Source of the DNA: UMGS172 sp045636945
GTDB lineage: Bacteria > Bacillota > Clostridia > Oscillospirales > Acutalibacteraceae
Length of the DNA: 64,000 bases
Assembly (NCBI GenBank): GCA_045636945.1
Contig: JAZTYO010000017.1
Coordinates: 1 to 64,000 of the forward strand
Direction: 5' to 3'
The notes beneath the pieces are model-generated. The model had not been told where the DNA came from. It was given only the letters and a program-made list of their open reading frames with translations, and did not search any database. The first letter of the stretch is position 1. The number at the start of each line of letters is the position of its first letter. The translations under genes were made by a program, and so were the position numbers. Positions 52,367 through 59,970 of the stretch are shown in pieces.

Positions 52367-52394
52367 TTGACATTACTGCTGCATATTATATAAT
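52367..52394 (+). promoter_or_regulatory. serA promoter
   Basis: A perfect TTGACA (52367-52372) and perfect TATAAT (52389-52394) with a 16-base spacer. The 45-base leader contains a small TCTGA/TCAGA hairpin before the CGGAGG ribosome site. Confidence 0.85.
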
Positions 52395-52445
52395 ATAGAT
52401 ATTATCTGATTTTGTCAGAATAAAACGAATTCGGAGGAATTAAAA

Positions 52446-53621
52446 ATGTATAACATTAAAACCTATAACAAAATTTCTGCAATCGGACTTCAAGAGTTCG
52501 ACGCTACTGCATACACCTGTGGTGACGAGGTTGCTGATCCTGTCGGTGCTATCGTTCGTTCTGCTGCATTGCATGATGTAGAGTTTGACAAGACACTGCT
52601 TGCTATTGCACGTGCAGGCGCTGGTACCAACAATATTCCTGTTGACCGTTGTGCTGAAGAGGGTATCGTTGTATTTAACACTCCCGGTGCTAACGCAAAC
52701 GCTGTTATGGAACTTGTTATTGCAGGTCTTCTTATCTGCTCCCGCCGTGTAATCCCTGCAATTAAATGGGCTGAGACCCTTAAGGGTAACGGTGCTGAGG
52801 TTGGCAAGATGGTAGAAAAAGGTAAAGGTGCCTTCGTTGGTCCCGAAATCAAGGGTAAGAGCCTTGGTGTTATCGGACTTGGTGCTATCGGTGTGCAGGT
52901 TGCTAACGCTGCTAACGCTCTCGGTATGAAGGTTTACGGTTATGACCCCTATCTTTCGGTTGACGCTGCTTGGAATCTTTCTCATAACGCAATCCACGCA
53001 ATGGACCTTAACGAGATTTATGAGAAGTGTGATTATATCACTCTTCACGTTCCGCTTACTCCTGATACTAAGGGACTTATCAATAAAGAAACCATTGCTA
53101 AGTGCAAGGACGGTGTTAGAATTCTTAACTTTGCTCGTGGTGATTTGGTCGATTCTGCTGACATTCTTACAGCTCTCGACGAGGGTAAAGTAGCAGCATA
53201 TGTTACAGATTTCCCCTCTGACGACGTTATCGGTGCTGACGGTGTTATTGCTATTCCTCACCTTGGTGCATCCACTCCCGAATCTGAGGATAACTGTGCT
53301 AAGATGGCTGCAATCGAGCTTATTGAGTATATTGAAAAGGGTAACATTGTAAACTCGGTAAATATGCCTAACATTTCTATGCCCCGTACGGGTGATGAGA
53401 GAATTTGTGTAATTCACAAGAACGTTCCTGCCGTTATCAACAAGATTACCGGTATTGTTTCCGAGTCCAACATTAATATTAATAATATGCTTAACAAGTC
53501 CAAGAAGGATTTTGCATACACCATGCTTGACCTTGAGGAAAAAGACCTTGCTAAGGTTGACGCTATTGCTAAGGCAATCGGTGATATGGAAGAAGTTATC
53601 CGCGTAAGAGTTATCCGCTGA
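52446..53621 (+). CDS. serA: D-3-phosphoglycerate dehydrogenase
   Basis: This 391-residue enzyme oxidises 3-phosphoglycerate in the first step of serine synthesis. The Rossmann NAD site is LGVIGLGAIGVQVANAANALGMKVYGYDPY, split at residues 139-165. Catalytic Arg (ILNFARGDLVD), Glu and His (IPHLGASTPESED) are in order. A C-terminal ACT domain (about 318-391, ERICVIHKNVPAVINKITGIVSE) would sense serine. The central nucleotide domain is preceded by a short N-lobe, as in many Clostridia short-form enzymes. Codon use suggests strong expression. The TGA overlaps the next ATG by one base. Confidence 0.94.
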   Translation: MYNIKTYNKISAIGLQEFDATAYTCGDEVADPVGAIVRSAALHDVEFDKTLLAIARAGAGTNNIPVDRCAEEGIVVFNTPGANANAVMELVIAGLLICSRRVIPAIKWAETLKGNGAEVGKMVEKGKGAFVGPEIKGKSLGVIGLGAIGVQVANAANALGMKVYGYDPYLSVDAAWNLSHNAIHAMDLNEIYEKCDYITLHVPLTPDTKGLINKETIAKCKDGVRILNFARGDLVDSADILTALDEGKVAAYVTDFPSDDVIGADGVIAIPHLGASTPESEDNCAKMAAIELIEYIEKGNIVNSVNMPNISMPRTGDERICVIHKNVPAVINKITGIVSESNININNMLNKSKKDFAYTMLDLEEKDLAKVDAIAKAIGDMEEVIRVRVIR

Positions 53622-54511
53622 TGGACGATTACAGAAAAAGACAATCTGACCGTTTGAGGCAGGAAAGAATAAAACGCGCTAAACGTAAAAATATTATTAT
53701 TCTTGTTGAAACCGCGTTGATTATTATTCTTACAATTGCTCTTATATGTGTCAGTGTGAGCTACGTTAATTTTAAAGGTAAAATTGCATTACCCGATGGT
53801 ACTCCGTCGGGTGATGTTGCTACATCATCTAGTGATAATACTTCTTCAGCGGGTAGTAATACTTCGTATGAAGGTCCTACCGATGAACAGCTTCTTATGA
53901 TGGCTGAGGTAGATAAATGGTATTTGAAATTGGTCAACCCTGATGTCAGCGTTTCTAACGATTTTATCAGCAACGTTGACCGTGTGGCCATCAAGGATAA
54001 ATACACAAGCGGTTCGGAATCTAGTAAGTATATTGACAAACGTGTTAAAGAACCGTTTGAAAATATGTGTAAGGCTGCAGCTGAAGACGGTATTATCTTG
54101 ATTTCGATTTCTTCGTACCGTTCTTATAACTATCAGCAGAATCTTTATAACCGCAGGGTAGAGAGATGTATGCGAGAGGACGGTCTTAATGAAGAAGCTG
54201 CTAAAAAGAAGGCTGCTACCATTGTTGCTGTACCCGGAACGAGTGAGCATCATTTGGGAATGGCAGTTGATATCAATTCGGTTGAAACCTCGTTTGAAAA
54301 CACAAGAGCTTTCGATTGGCTACAGGAGCATGCTGAGGAATACGGTTTTATTCTGAGATTTCCGAAGGACAAGCAGGATATAACCAAGATAATATATGAA
54401 CCTTGGCATTACCGCTATGTTGGTGTTGAACACGCTAAGGCAATCAATGAACTTGATATGTGCCTTGAGGAGTATATCGAGTACTTAAAATCAGGCGGAA
54501 TAAAAAATTAA
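53621..54511 (+). CDS. VanY-type D-alanyl-D-alanine carboxypeptidase (M15B)
   Basis: The 296-residue protein has a basic N-terminus, one transmembrane helix (about 24-46, IIILVETALIIILTIALICVSV), a Ser/Thr-rich linker and an outer peptidase domain. The M15 zinc site is intact: SYRSYNYQQNLY, then GTSEHHLGMAVDIN (His and Asp ligands) near residue 205, and EPWHYRYVGVEHA (Glu and His) near 262. It should trim peptidoglycan D-Ala-D-Ala ends outside the cell. No VanRS-type genes adjoin, so it is likely a housekeeping enzyme. It is translationally coupled to serA by a TGATG overlap. Confidence 0.9.
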   Translation: MDDYRKRQSDRLRQERIKRAKRKNIIILVETALIIILTIALICVSVSYVNFKGKIALPDGTPSGDVATSSSDNTSSAGSNTSYEGPTDEQLLMMAEVDKWYLKLVNPDVSVSNDFISNVDRVAIKDKYTSGSESSKYIDKRVKEPFENMCKAAAEDGIILISISSYRSYNYQQNLYNRRVERCMREDGLNEEAAKKKAATIVAVPGTSEHHLGMAVDINSVETSFENTRAFDWLQEHAEEYGFILRFPKDKQDITKIIYEPWHYRYVGVEHAKAINELDMCLEEYIEYLKSGGIKN

Positions 54512-54530
54512 ATATTTTCATAAATAATGG

Positions 54531-54559
54531 TTGACAAAATGAGTTGTATGTATTATAAT
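54531..54559 (+). promoter_or_regulatory. promoter of the infC-rpmI-rplT operon
   Basis: A perfect TTGACA (54531-54536) and perfect TATAAT (54554-54559) with a 17-base spacer. Confidence 0.88.
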
Positions 54560-54565
54560 ACAATG

Positions 54566-54693
54566 GACAACAAAGTTGGGCATCATCCGCTCACACCTCA
54601 AAGTTTCGTCTTAAGAGGTCAATAGGTCAACAAACTTTTGTTTTGTTTTGCTTATTGTGCGCGGATATTTTATGTCCGCGCATTTGTTTTTTA
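54566..54693 (+). ncRNA. L20/IF3 operon leader with attenuator hairpin
   Basis: The 150-base leader of the IF3-L35-L20 operon ends in a GC-rich hairpin TGCGCGGA/TCCGCGCA (54658-54665 with 54675-54682) plus a T run (54683-54692), an intrinsic terminator inside the leader. Upstream segments ACCTC/GAGGT (near 54595 and 54615) and AAAGTTT/AAACTTT (54602 and 54633) can form alternative pairs. Firmicutes L20 leaders work by L20 binding that favours the terminator; this one resembles them in position and architecture, but I have not matched it to a covariance model. Confidence 0.7.
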
Positions 54694-54712
54694 GTTTCGG
54701 AGGTGTTTTACC

Positions 54713-55234
54713 ATCAGTAAGCAGGAACACGCAATCAATGAAGAAATCAGAGAAAAGGAAGTCCGCGTCGTTGGTAACGACGGATCACAGTTAGGCCTTA
54801 TGTCTTCAAAAGAGGCATATCAGAAGGCGATTGAACAGGATTTAGATCTTGTTCTTATTGCTCCCAATGCTAAGCCACCCGTATGTAAGATTATGGATTA
54901 CGGCAAGTTTTTGTTTGAACAGGCCAAGCGTGAAAAGGAAGCCAAGAAAAAGCAAAAGGTTGTTGAAATTAAGGAAATTCGTATTGTCGGTCTTAATATC
55001 GACACTCACGACCTTGAAATCAAAGCTAACAATGCAAGAAAGTTCGTAAAGGGCGGAGATAAGGTTAAAGTAACGATTCGTTTCAGAGGTCGTGAACTTG
55101 GCCACCCCGAAATCGGAACCGAACTTATGCAGAGATTTGCCGATTTCTGTGCAGAGGATGCAGTTGTTGAAAAGCCTGCCAAGATGGAGGGCCGTAACAT
55201 GTATATGTTCTTGGGCCCCAAGCCGGCTAAATAA
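54713..55234 (+). CDS. infC: translation initiation factor IF-3 with an ATC start codon
   Basis: IF-3 checks initiator tRNA and start codon on the 30S subunit. The conserved protein begins at SKQEHAINEEIREKEVRVVGNDGSQLG, upstream of the first ATG in this frame (54800). Going back to the in-frame TAG at 54692 the only position fitting GGAGGTG (54699-54705) is ATC at 54713, spaced 9 bases; no ATG, GTG or TTG exists. Rare AUU/AUC starts are a known autoregulatory feature of infC. The resulting 173 residues match the family length, with the C-terminal domain IKEIRIVGLNIDTHDLEIKANNARKF. Confidence 0.93.
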   Translation: MSKQEHAINEEIREKEVRVVGNDGSQLGLMSSKEAYQKAIEQDLDLVLIAPNAKPPVCKIMDYGKFLFEQAKREKEAKKKQKVVEIKEIRIVGLNIDTHDLEIKANNARKFVKGGDKVKVTIRFRGRELGHPEIGTELMQRFADFCAEDAVVEKPAKMEGRNMYMFLGPKPAK

Positions 55235-55267
55235 TTCATTCGTTAATTTTTTCAAGGAGGAATAATC

Positions 55268-55465
55268 ATGCCTAAGATGAAAACCCATAGTGGTGCAAAA
55301 AAGCGTTTTAAGCTTACCAAGCTTGGAAAGGTAAAGCGCGCCCACGCATTCAAGTCCCACATTCTTAATAAGAAGACCACCAAGCGTAAGAGAAATCTTC
55401 GCGCAGCTGCAGTTGTTGACGTAACAAACGTAGCAAAGGTCAAGAAGATGCTTCCTTACGCATAA
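55268..55465 (+). CDS. rpmI: 50S ribosomal protein L35
   Basis: This 65-residue basic protein reads MPKMKTHSGAKKRFKLTKLGKVKR, exactly the L35 pattern, and ends with VAKVKKMLPYA. It lies between infC and rplT as in nearly all bacteria, with an AAGGAGG ribosome site. Confidence 0.97.
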   Translation: MPKMKTHSGAKKRFKLTKLGKVKRAHAFKSHILNKKTTKRKRNLRAAAVVDVTNVAKVKKMLPYA

Positions 55466-55501
55466 GGAACCGCTAAACTAAAATAAACGGAGGTTGCTGA
55501 A

Positions 55502-55858
55502 ATGGCACGTATTAAGGGCGCTATTATGACGCGCAAAAGAAGAAAGAAAGTTTTAAAGCTTGCCAAGGGTTACTTTGGTGCAAAGTCCAAGCTGTTTAAG
55601 ACCGCCAAAGAAGCGGTTATGAAATCAGGTAACTACGCTTACATCGGTCGTCGTTTGAAGAAGAGAGATTTCCGTCGTCTTTGGATCACCAGAATTTCTG
55701 CTGCTGCAAAGATCAACGGTATGAACTATTCTACTTTTATGAACGGTCTTAAGAAGGCCGGCATCGAGCTCAACAGAAAGATGCTCGCAGAGCTTGCCGT
55801 TGCTGATGCAGCTGCATTCGCAGCTCTTGCTGAAAAGGCAAAGGCAGCGCTTAAGTAA
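55502..55858 (+). CDS. rplT: 50S ribosomal protein L20
   Basis: This 118-residue protein has the L20 segments MARIKGAIMTRKRRKKVLKLAKGYFGAKSKLF and YIGRRLKKRDFRRLWITRISAAAKINGMNYS, shown here in parts. L20 binds 23S rRNA early in 50S assembly and represses its own operon through the leader. It is the last gene of the operon. An IS3-family remnant begins 36 bases after the stop; I see no terminator hairpin between. Confidence 0.97.
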   Translation: MARIKGAIMTRKRRKKVLKLAKGYFGAKSKLFKTAKEAVMKSGNYAYIGRRLKKRDFRRLWITRISAAAKINGMNYSTFMNGLKKAGIELNRKMLAELAVADAAAFAALAEKAKAALK

Positions 55859-55955
55859 TTTAAGATTTGTACATTGAAAAACCTGTCACGTTCTGGACTG
55901 CCCCAATTTGTGCGGACAGTACAAAAAGAACCCTATGGTAGATGAAAATTAAATT

Positions 55956-56329
55956 TTAAGCAACATACTGACTTCGTTTTTCAAGCGGAGTCAGTTTTGT
56001 TTTAAGTTGTATACGTTGATGATTGTAGAAATGGATGTACTCACCTATGATGAGGCGAGCCTCATCATAGGTCTGAAGTTTTACTCGGTAAATGCACTCT
56101 GTCTTGAGAATTGAGAAGAAATTTTCTGCTAAAGCATTGTCATACGGATTGCCACCTCTTGACATTCTCGTATCTTTTCAGCCAAGGGCAGATCCCATGC
56201 AGGTATATCCATTCGAGATACGAATCCGTAATACCCACTTCGTGATACTTTGAAGAAACGGCACATTTCACTAACTGAATATTTATCTTTGTGACGATAG
56301 ATTACCATATATTTTACGCTTGTCCTCAC
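55956..56329 (-). pseudogene. IS3-family transposase OrfB, internal deletion
   Basis: The N-terminal part MVIYRHKDKYSVSEMCRFFKVSRSGYYGF (HTH_21-like) runs directly into the C-terminal part SRGGNPYDNALAENFFSILKTE, joined at about 56150 with a frame change. The DDE core between them, including the first two acidic residues, is missing. The third acidic residue is in the remaining C-terminal part, which ends LTPLEKRSQYVA. The protein cannot transpose. Confidence 0.88.
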
Positions 56330-56660
56330 TTCCTTTCGGTGAGCGAGAGAAAATCTCGCATCAATTCATTTTCCATTTCTAAAGATTTAATCTTCGCATC
56401 CTTGCGAGCAATGATGTATTTCAGTTCGGCAACTTTATCTTGTTCGCTTACAACATAATCTTTTGGAGGTCTACCTTTACGTTTTAACGCTACACCCGCT
56501 GCAAGTTTTCTTTGCTTAGTGTTATATCGCGCGATGAAATTGTGTACTTGCTCGTATGTAAACCCATACATTGCTCCAATCTCTCTTAACGTTTTTCCTT
56601 GAGCTTTAAGTTCTAATATCTATCTTTCGTATTCTTTAATGTGTCTATATTCTTTTGGCA
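56326..56660 (-). pseudogene. IS3-family transposase OrfA with an internal stop
   Basis: From the ATG at 56660, after GGGGGA, the frame reads MPKEYRHIKEYER, then TAG, then ILELKAQGKTLREIGAMYGFTYEQVHNFIARYN (a helix-turn-helix) and a Leu/Glu-rich coiled tail ending LMRDFLSLTERK. The nonsense codon at position 14 and the broken partner show a dead element. It overlaps OrfB by 4 bases, as in active IS3 members that frameshift. Confidence 0.85.
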
Positions 56661-56777
56661 TACAAAATCCCCCTATGGTAGTTTCTTTTATTCTACCATA
56701 GGGGGCTCTTTTTTCTATTGTCCGTTTTTACTGGACTTGTTCAAACTCGGGTCGGTTTCAATATAAAACTCAAATAA

Positions 56778-57593
56778 TTACAGATTGAGGAAATCCTTTC
56801 TGTAAGGAAGACCAAAAGCCTCGATAACATCGCGAAGCTCGGTGTCGAGAATGGTGTTGACGTGAGGCATATGGGCGGTCAGCATATAAAGCTGAGCTGC
56901 CTTTTCAACCGTCTCGATAAGACCGAAGGTTTCATCCATATCACGTCCTGCACCGTAAATACCGTGCAAGCCCCAAACAACAAGGCGATACTCCTCCATC
57001 TTCTTGGCGGTTGCTTCACCGATTGCGTTATTGCCGCAAACCATCCAGGGAAGAACGCCAATACCGTCGGGGAATACAACGATACACTCGGTGCACATCT
57101 CCCAGATAGTGTGGGTGAACTTCTTGTCATCCAACTCGTGAACATGGGTCATTGCAAGGGTGTATGTAGGATGGGTGTGCATAACGATGCGATGCTGAGG
57201 GTCCTGCTTCAAACGTGCCATATGGCTCATAAGGTGTGCAGGAAATTCGCTGGTGAACTTGCCGCCGTCAGCAAAACCCCACAAAAGCTCTGCAGTAACA
57301 CCGTCTTTAGCAATACGAACGATACCGAGGTTGTTCTCGGGGTCAAACTCAACGTTCTTAAAATACTTACCTGTACCGGTTACAATGAAAATCTTGCCGA
57401 TAAGTTCAGTTGCATCAAAGCCCATAGGAATAGTGCGGATAACATTGTCGAGGTCCAGATACTCGGCAACCTGCTCGGTTTCGAGCATATAGCTGATATT
57501 ACCACCGTTACGCTCATCCCAGCCGAGACGATACATATTAGCGGTGACTTTTTTCATTTCTTCAACAAAAGGAGCAGTAAAAATATCTTTCAT
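56778..57593 (-). CDS. rhaD: rhamnulose-1-phosphate aldolase
   Basis: This class II aldolase cleaves L-rhamnulose 1-phosphate to dihydroxyacetone phosphate and lactaldehyde. Key segments are RLGWDERNGGNISYML, FIVTGTGKYFKNV, VMHTHPTYTLAM (zinc His pair) near residue 140, and VVWGLHGIYGAGRDMDETFGLIETVEKAAQLY with the third His near 210. Length 271 is normal. The ATG at 57593 is used; a GTG three codons earlier is also possible. The only other rhamnose gene in the window is the truncated rhaA 7 kb away, so kinase and regulator are elsewhere or lost. Confidence 0.93.
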   Translation of the reverse strand: MKDIFTAPFVEEMKKVTANMYRLGWDERNGGNISYMLETEQVAEYLDLDNVIRTIPMGFDATELIGKIFIVTGTGKYFKNVEFDPENNLGIVRIAKDGVTAELLWGFADGGKFTSEFPAHLMSHMARLKQDPQHRIVMHTHPTYTLAMTHVHELDDKKFTHTIWEMCTECIVVFPDGIGVLPWMVCGNNAIGEATAKKMEEYRLVVWGLHGIYGAGRDMDETFGLIETVEKAAQLYMLTAHMPHVNTILDTELRDVIEAFGLPYRKDFLNL

Positions 57594-57633
57594 TTTCTTC
57601 ACACTTTCTCTCAGTATTTTTTTGTCACCTATT

Positions 57634-57661
57634 ATTATATACGATTTTGTAGATTTGTAAA
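57634..57661 (-). promoter_or_regulatory. rhaD promoter
   Basis: On the minus strand TTTACA (57656-57661) and TATAAT (57634-57639) have a 16-base spacer, about 40 bases before the start. Confidence 0.65.
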
Positions 57662-57769
57662 GTGGTTTTTATTGAATTTGTGTTGTTTTGTTTGGCATTG
57701 TTAAAACTTTGCGACAACTACCGTCAAAAAGGGTGAAAATGCACAAAAAAGTAAACTATAAGCTAAACC

Positions 57770-59590
57770 TTATTTCTGGTAGATTGCATCACCGGTAAGT
57801 ATAGACTGCTTGCCGTCGTCAAGCTGATAGAGATGAACGTAATCAATGATGAACTTGTTTCTGGTGTACCATCTCTCATCATCATCTTCAATAATGGTGC
57901 CCAAGGGGTTGCTTGAGAAGCCGATAGCAGCACTAAGACGAATGTAGGAATACCAATGGAAACCGTCGAGATCTTCCATTGTCTTATTGATTTCATAGGT
58001 GAAATATGGCTCGCCGTCGCAGGTGAAGGTCATCTGGGTTTCATCCCACAACAAACCGAAAGTGTGGAATCCGTCGCCAAAGTTATGTCCCTCATCAATC
58101 GAGTTGCGGCGCTTCTGTGAATCATACGGCGGTTTGTCCAACGAGGTGTGCTCATATCCCTCCTGCTCACCTAAAGCAGTAGGCCACTTATGGCAGTTAG
58201 CTGCAACAGCGTTGGCATTACCGAAGCATTCGTTGACATCGATTTCGAAATCGTAGTAGATACCAACCTCGGGGTTAGAACCGGTCTGACTGTGCCAACG
58301 GGAGTCAAGCCAGAGAGAGGTCCAAAGACCAGGAGCATCTGGGAGAACGGCACTCATCTCAAGATAGCCGTACTTATAAAGCATAGTACGGTCGGTCATA
58401 AGCATACCGCCGATGTACTGAGTATCATTATATGAAGCGTTAATGTGGAACTTACCGTCAGCAACATATACGTAGTTGGGATCCTGAGAACGAATAGCTG
58501 TACGGTTGTTAAAGCCGCCACTGGAATATCCGGTTTCGGGAACGTGGTACCACAACGTGGGGTCAACACCGTTGCCGTCAAAATCGTCACTCCAAGTACG
58601 GGTATAATATGCAGACTTGTCATAGCCTGCAATAGTGGCGCTGTAGGTTCCGTCAACACTGTTGGCATCGGTCAAGGTACCCTTCTGAAGCATTTTGGTA
58701 AACTCAGCAACAGCAATAGCGGTAGACTCGATAGAACCGCCGTCGATATATATCTTTTTGCCTGCAATCTTGATCTTGTATTCATCAAGATTTGTGACGT
58801 TAGGAACATCTTTACGGTTTGCTTTACCGATGACGATTTCGTAATCCCCCTCTGAAACATACTGATCTTCTACGTATTCAGTTTTGTAGAGGTATGTTTC
58901 GTCAAGCTTCTTGATAAGCTCGTCAATCTGGGCCTGAGTAATGTAAGACTCGTTGTAATGGCGGCGAACTATCTTGAAGTTGGCGATAGATACGCCGTTA
59001 ACGGTGATAGCGGTCTTAGCAGTAGTTTCATCTTTAATGTACTTGATACCGCCTTTAACTCCGTCTTTATTAACATAATTGTTAAGGAAGTATTCACAAG
59101 CACTTCTCAAAACATCATCACCGGCAGCGTAGATGATAATCTTCTTGCCGATAGTACAAATGATGTACTGATCCTTAAAGCCTGCTGCCTTTGCAAAGAA
59201 ATACTCTTTTGCCTTGGCACTTTCGGGACGATTGGTATCGCCTACAAGAATCTCATAGGCGTTGGTTCCGTCTTCGTTGGCGTCGGTAGTCTGTCTTGAG
59301 GTTACACCGAGCTTGTTTCTCATCTGAGTGAAGAGGAAGGTAGAAGCACTGGTGACCTGACTGCCGGAAAGAACTTCATCATCTGCAGAACGGATAATGC
59401 GATATACGGCATCTCCGTTAGCGTCGATGAATTTTACATCATCGGTCGATATAATGCCGTCATCTGCAACGGGGCCTTGGTTATCGGCAGGTGTTGAAGA
59501 TGAGTTACTGCTGTCACCGTCAGAACCACAAGCAGCAAACAAACCGAAAGACAAAACCAAAACCAAGAATAATGATAAAAGTTTTTTCAT
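57770..59590 (-). CDS. secreted lipoprotein glycanase, GH16 domain with unknown N-terminal module
   Basis: The 606-residue protein has a lipoprotein signal with lipobox LFAAC (Cys21) and a Ser/Asp-rich linker. Residues about 45-320 form a module I do not recognise (AKEYFFAKAAGFKDQYIICTIGKK; repeated KIYI/KIIIYA strands). From about 340 the GH16 fold starts (YTRTWSDDFDGNGVDPTLWYHV), with the catalytic motif FEIDVNECFG near 445-452 and a final GFHWYSYIRLSAAIGFSSNPLG region. GH16 enzymes cleave beta-1,3/1,4-glucans or galactans, so it probably acts on plant or yeast glucan at the cell surface. It stands alone, flanked by rhaD and YwaF-like genes. Confidence 0.88.
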   Translation of the reverse strand: MKKLLSLFLVLVLSFGLFAACGSDGDSSNSSSTPADNQGPVADDGIISTDDVKFIDANGDAVYRIIRSADDEVLSGSQVTSASTFLFTQMRNKLGVTSRQTTDANEDGTNAYEILVGDTNRPESAKAKEYFFAKAAGFKDQYIICTIGKKIIIYAAGDDVLRSACEYFLNNYVNKDGVKGGIKYIKDETTAKTAITVNGVSIANFKIVRRHYNESYITQAQIDELIKKLDETYLYKTEYVEDQYVSEGDYEIVIGKANRKDVPNVTNLDEYKIKIAGKKIYIDGGSIESTAIAVAEFTKMLQKGTLTDANSVDGTYSATIAGYDKSAYYTRTWSDDFDGNGVDPTLWYHVPETGYSSGGFNNRTAIRSQDPNYVYVADGKFHINASYNDTQYIGGMLMTDRTMLYKYGYLEMSAVLPDAPGLWTSLWLDSRWHSQTGSNPEVGIYYDFEIDVNECFGNANAVAANCHKWPTALGEQEGYEHTSLDKPPYDSQKRRNSIDEGHNFGDGFHTFGLLWDETQMTFTCDGEPYFTYEINKTMEDLDGFHWYSYIRLSAAIGFSSNPLGTIIEDDDERWYTRNKFIIDYVHLYQLDDGKQSILTGDAIYQK

Positions 59591-59623
59591 AATGTTTCTC
59601 CTTTTTAAAATATCTGCATTAAG

Positions 59624-59652
59624 AGCATATCATCTTAACTCACAAAAGTCAA
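59624..59652 (-). promoter_or_regulatory. promoter of the GH16 gene
   Basis: On the minus strand TTGACT (59647-59652) and TATGCT (59624-59629) have a 17-base spacer. Its -35 box is directly preceded by the tandem repeat at 59657. Confidence 0.6.
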
Positions 59653-59656
59653 CAAG

Positions 59657-59704
59657 ATAATCAACAAATCAACATTATCAATAATCAACAAATCAACATT
59701 ATCA
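59657..59704. repeat. perfect 24-bp tandem duplication upstream of the GH16 promoter
   Basis: Two identical 24-bp units (59657-59680 and 59681-59704) contain, on the minus strand, repeated TGTTGATT words every 8-10 bases, ending five bases before the -35 box. The direct arrangement near a weak promoter suggests binding sites of an activator for the glycanase gene. Confidence 0.75.
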
Positions 59705-59970
59705 AAACGAATAATAGATGTAAATTAACGACATTGACCTGCGATAACGGTTATAACTCTAAAATCTGTGTCGGGGCGTTCATGAATCGCCCACCTGCTT
59801 TTAATATGATACGGAGATTTTTTACATTTTGCTTTTGTCGTCTTGCAAAATTGAAGGAACTGTGATAAAATTATGTCGGAATTGCGACTAAACTGTTACG
59901 ATGGTGTGTATAAACTTGTGAATAGCGCCATCCACCTTCAAAGCATAAAATAAATTAACAGGAGACGGCT
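59705..59970. other. intergenic stretch with a degenerate GC-rich palindrome
   Basis: No ORF is supported here. GGGGCG and CGCCC around TTCATGAAT at 59773-59792 look like a degenerate copy of the GTAGGG...CCCTAC palindromic repeats found farther on. The rest is AT-rich leader for the YwaF-like gene, with an AGGAGA ribosome site at 59961. Confidence 0.5.

Larger units (their letters stand above)
55894..56742 (-). mobile_element. IS3-family insertion sequence, internally deleted
   Basis: Terminal inverted repeats of 25 bases start with TG on each side: TGGACTGCCCCAATTTGTGC (55894) and, on the minus strand, TGAACAAGTCCAGTAAAAAC (from 56742), both followed by GGACA and an A-rich stretch. A 13-bp palindrome CCCCCTATGGTAG (56668-56704) lies inside the right end. 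The 849-base length is well below the roughly 1.2-1.5 kb of intact members, because the middle of orfB is gone. No target-site duplication is recognised. It inserted just downstream of rplT. Confidence 0.85.

Noticed and set aside
52440..53417. Long open frame antisense to serA
   Set aside because: The plus-strand serA has all catalytic motifs; the antisense frame shows no motif or ribosome site and arises from biased codon use in a highly expressed gene.
56862..57704. Plus-strand open frame over rhaD
   Set aside because: It mirrors rhaD in composition, lacks a ribosome site, and rhaD carries the zinc histidines and full length.
59657..59704. CRISPR-like array
   Set aside because: Only two directly adjacent copies without spacers; it is a simple tandem duplication.
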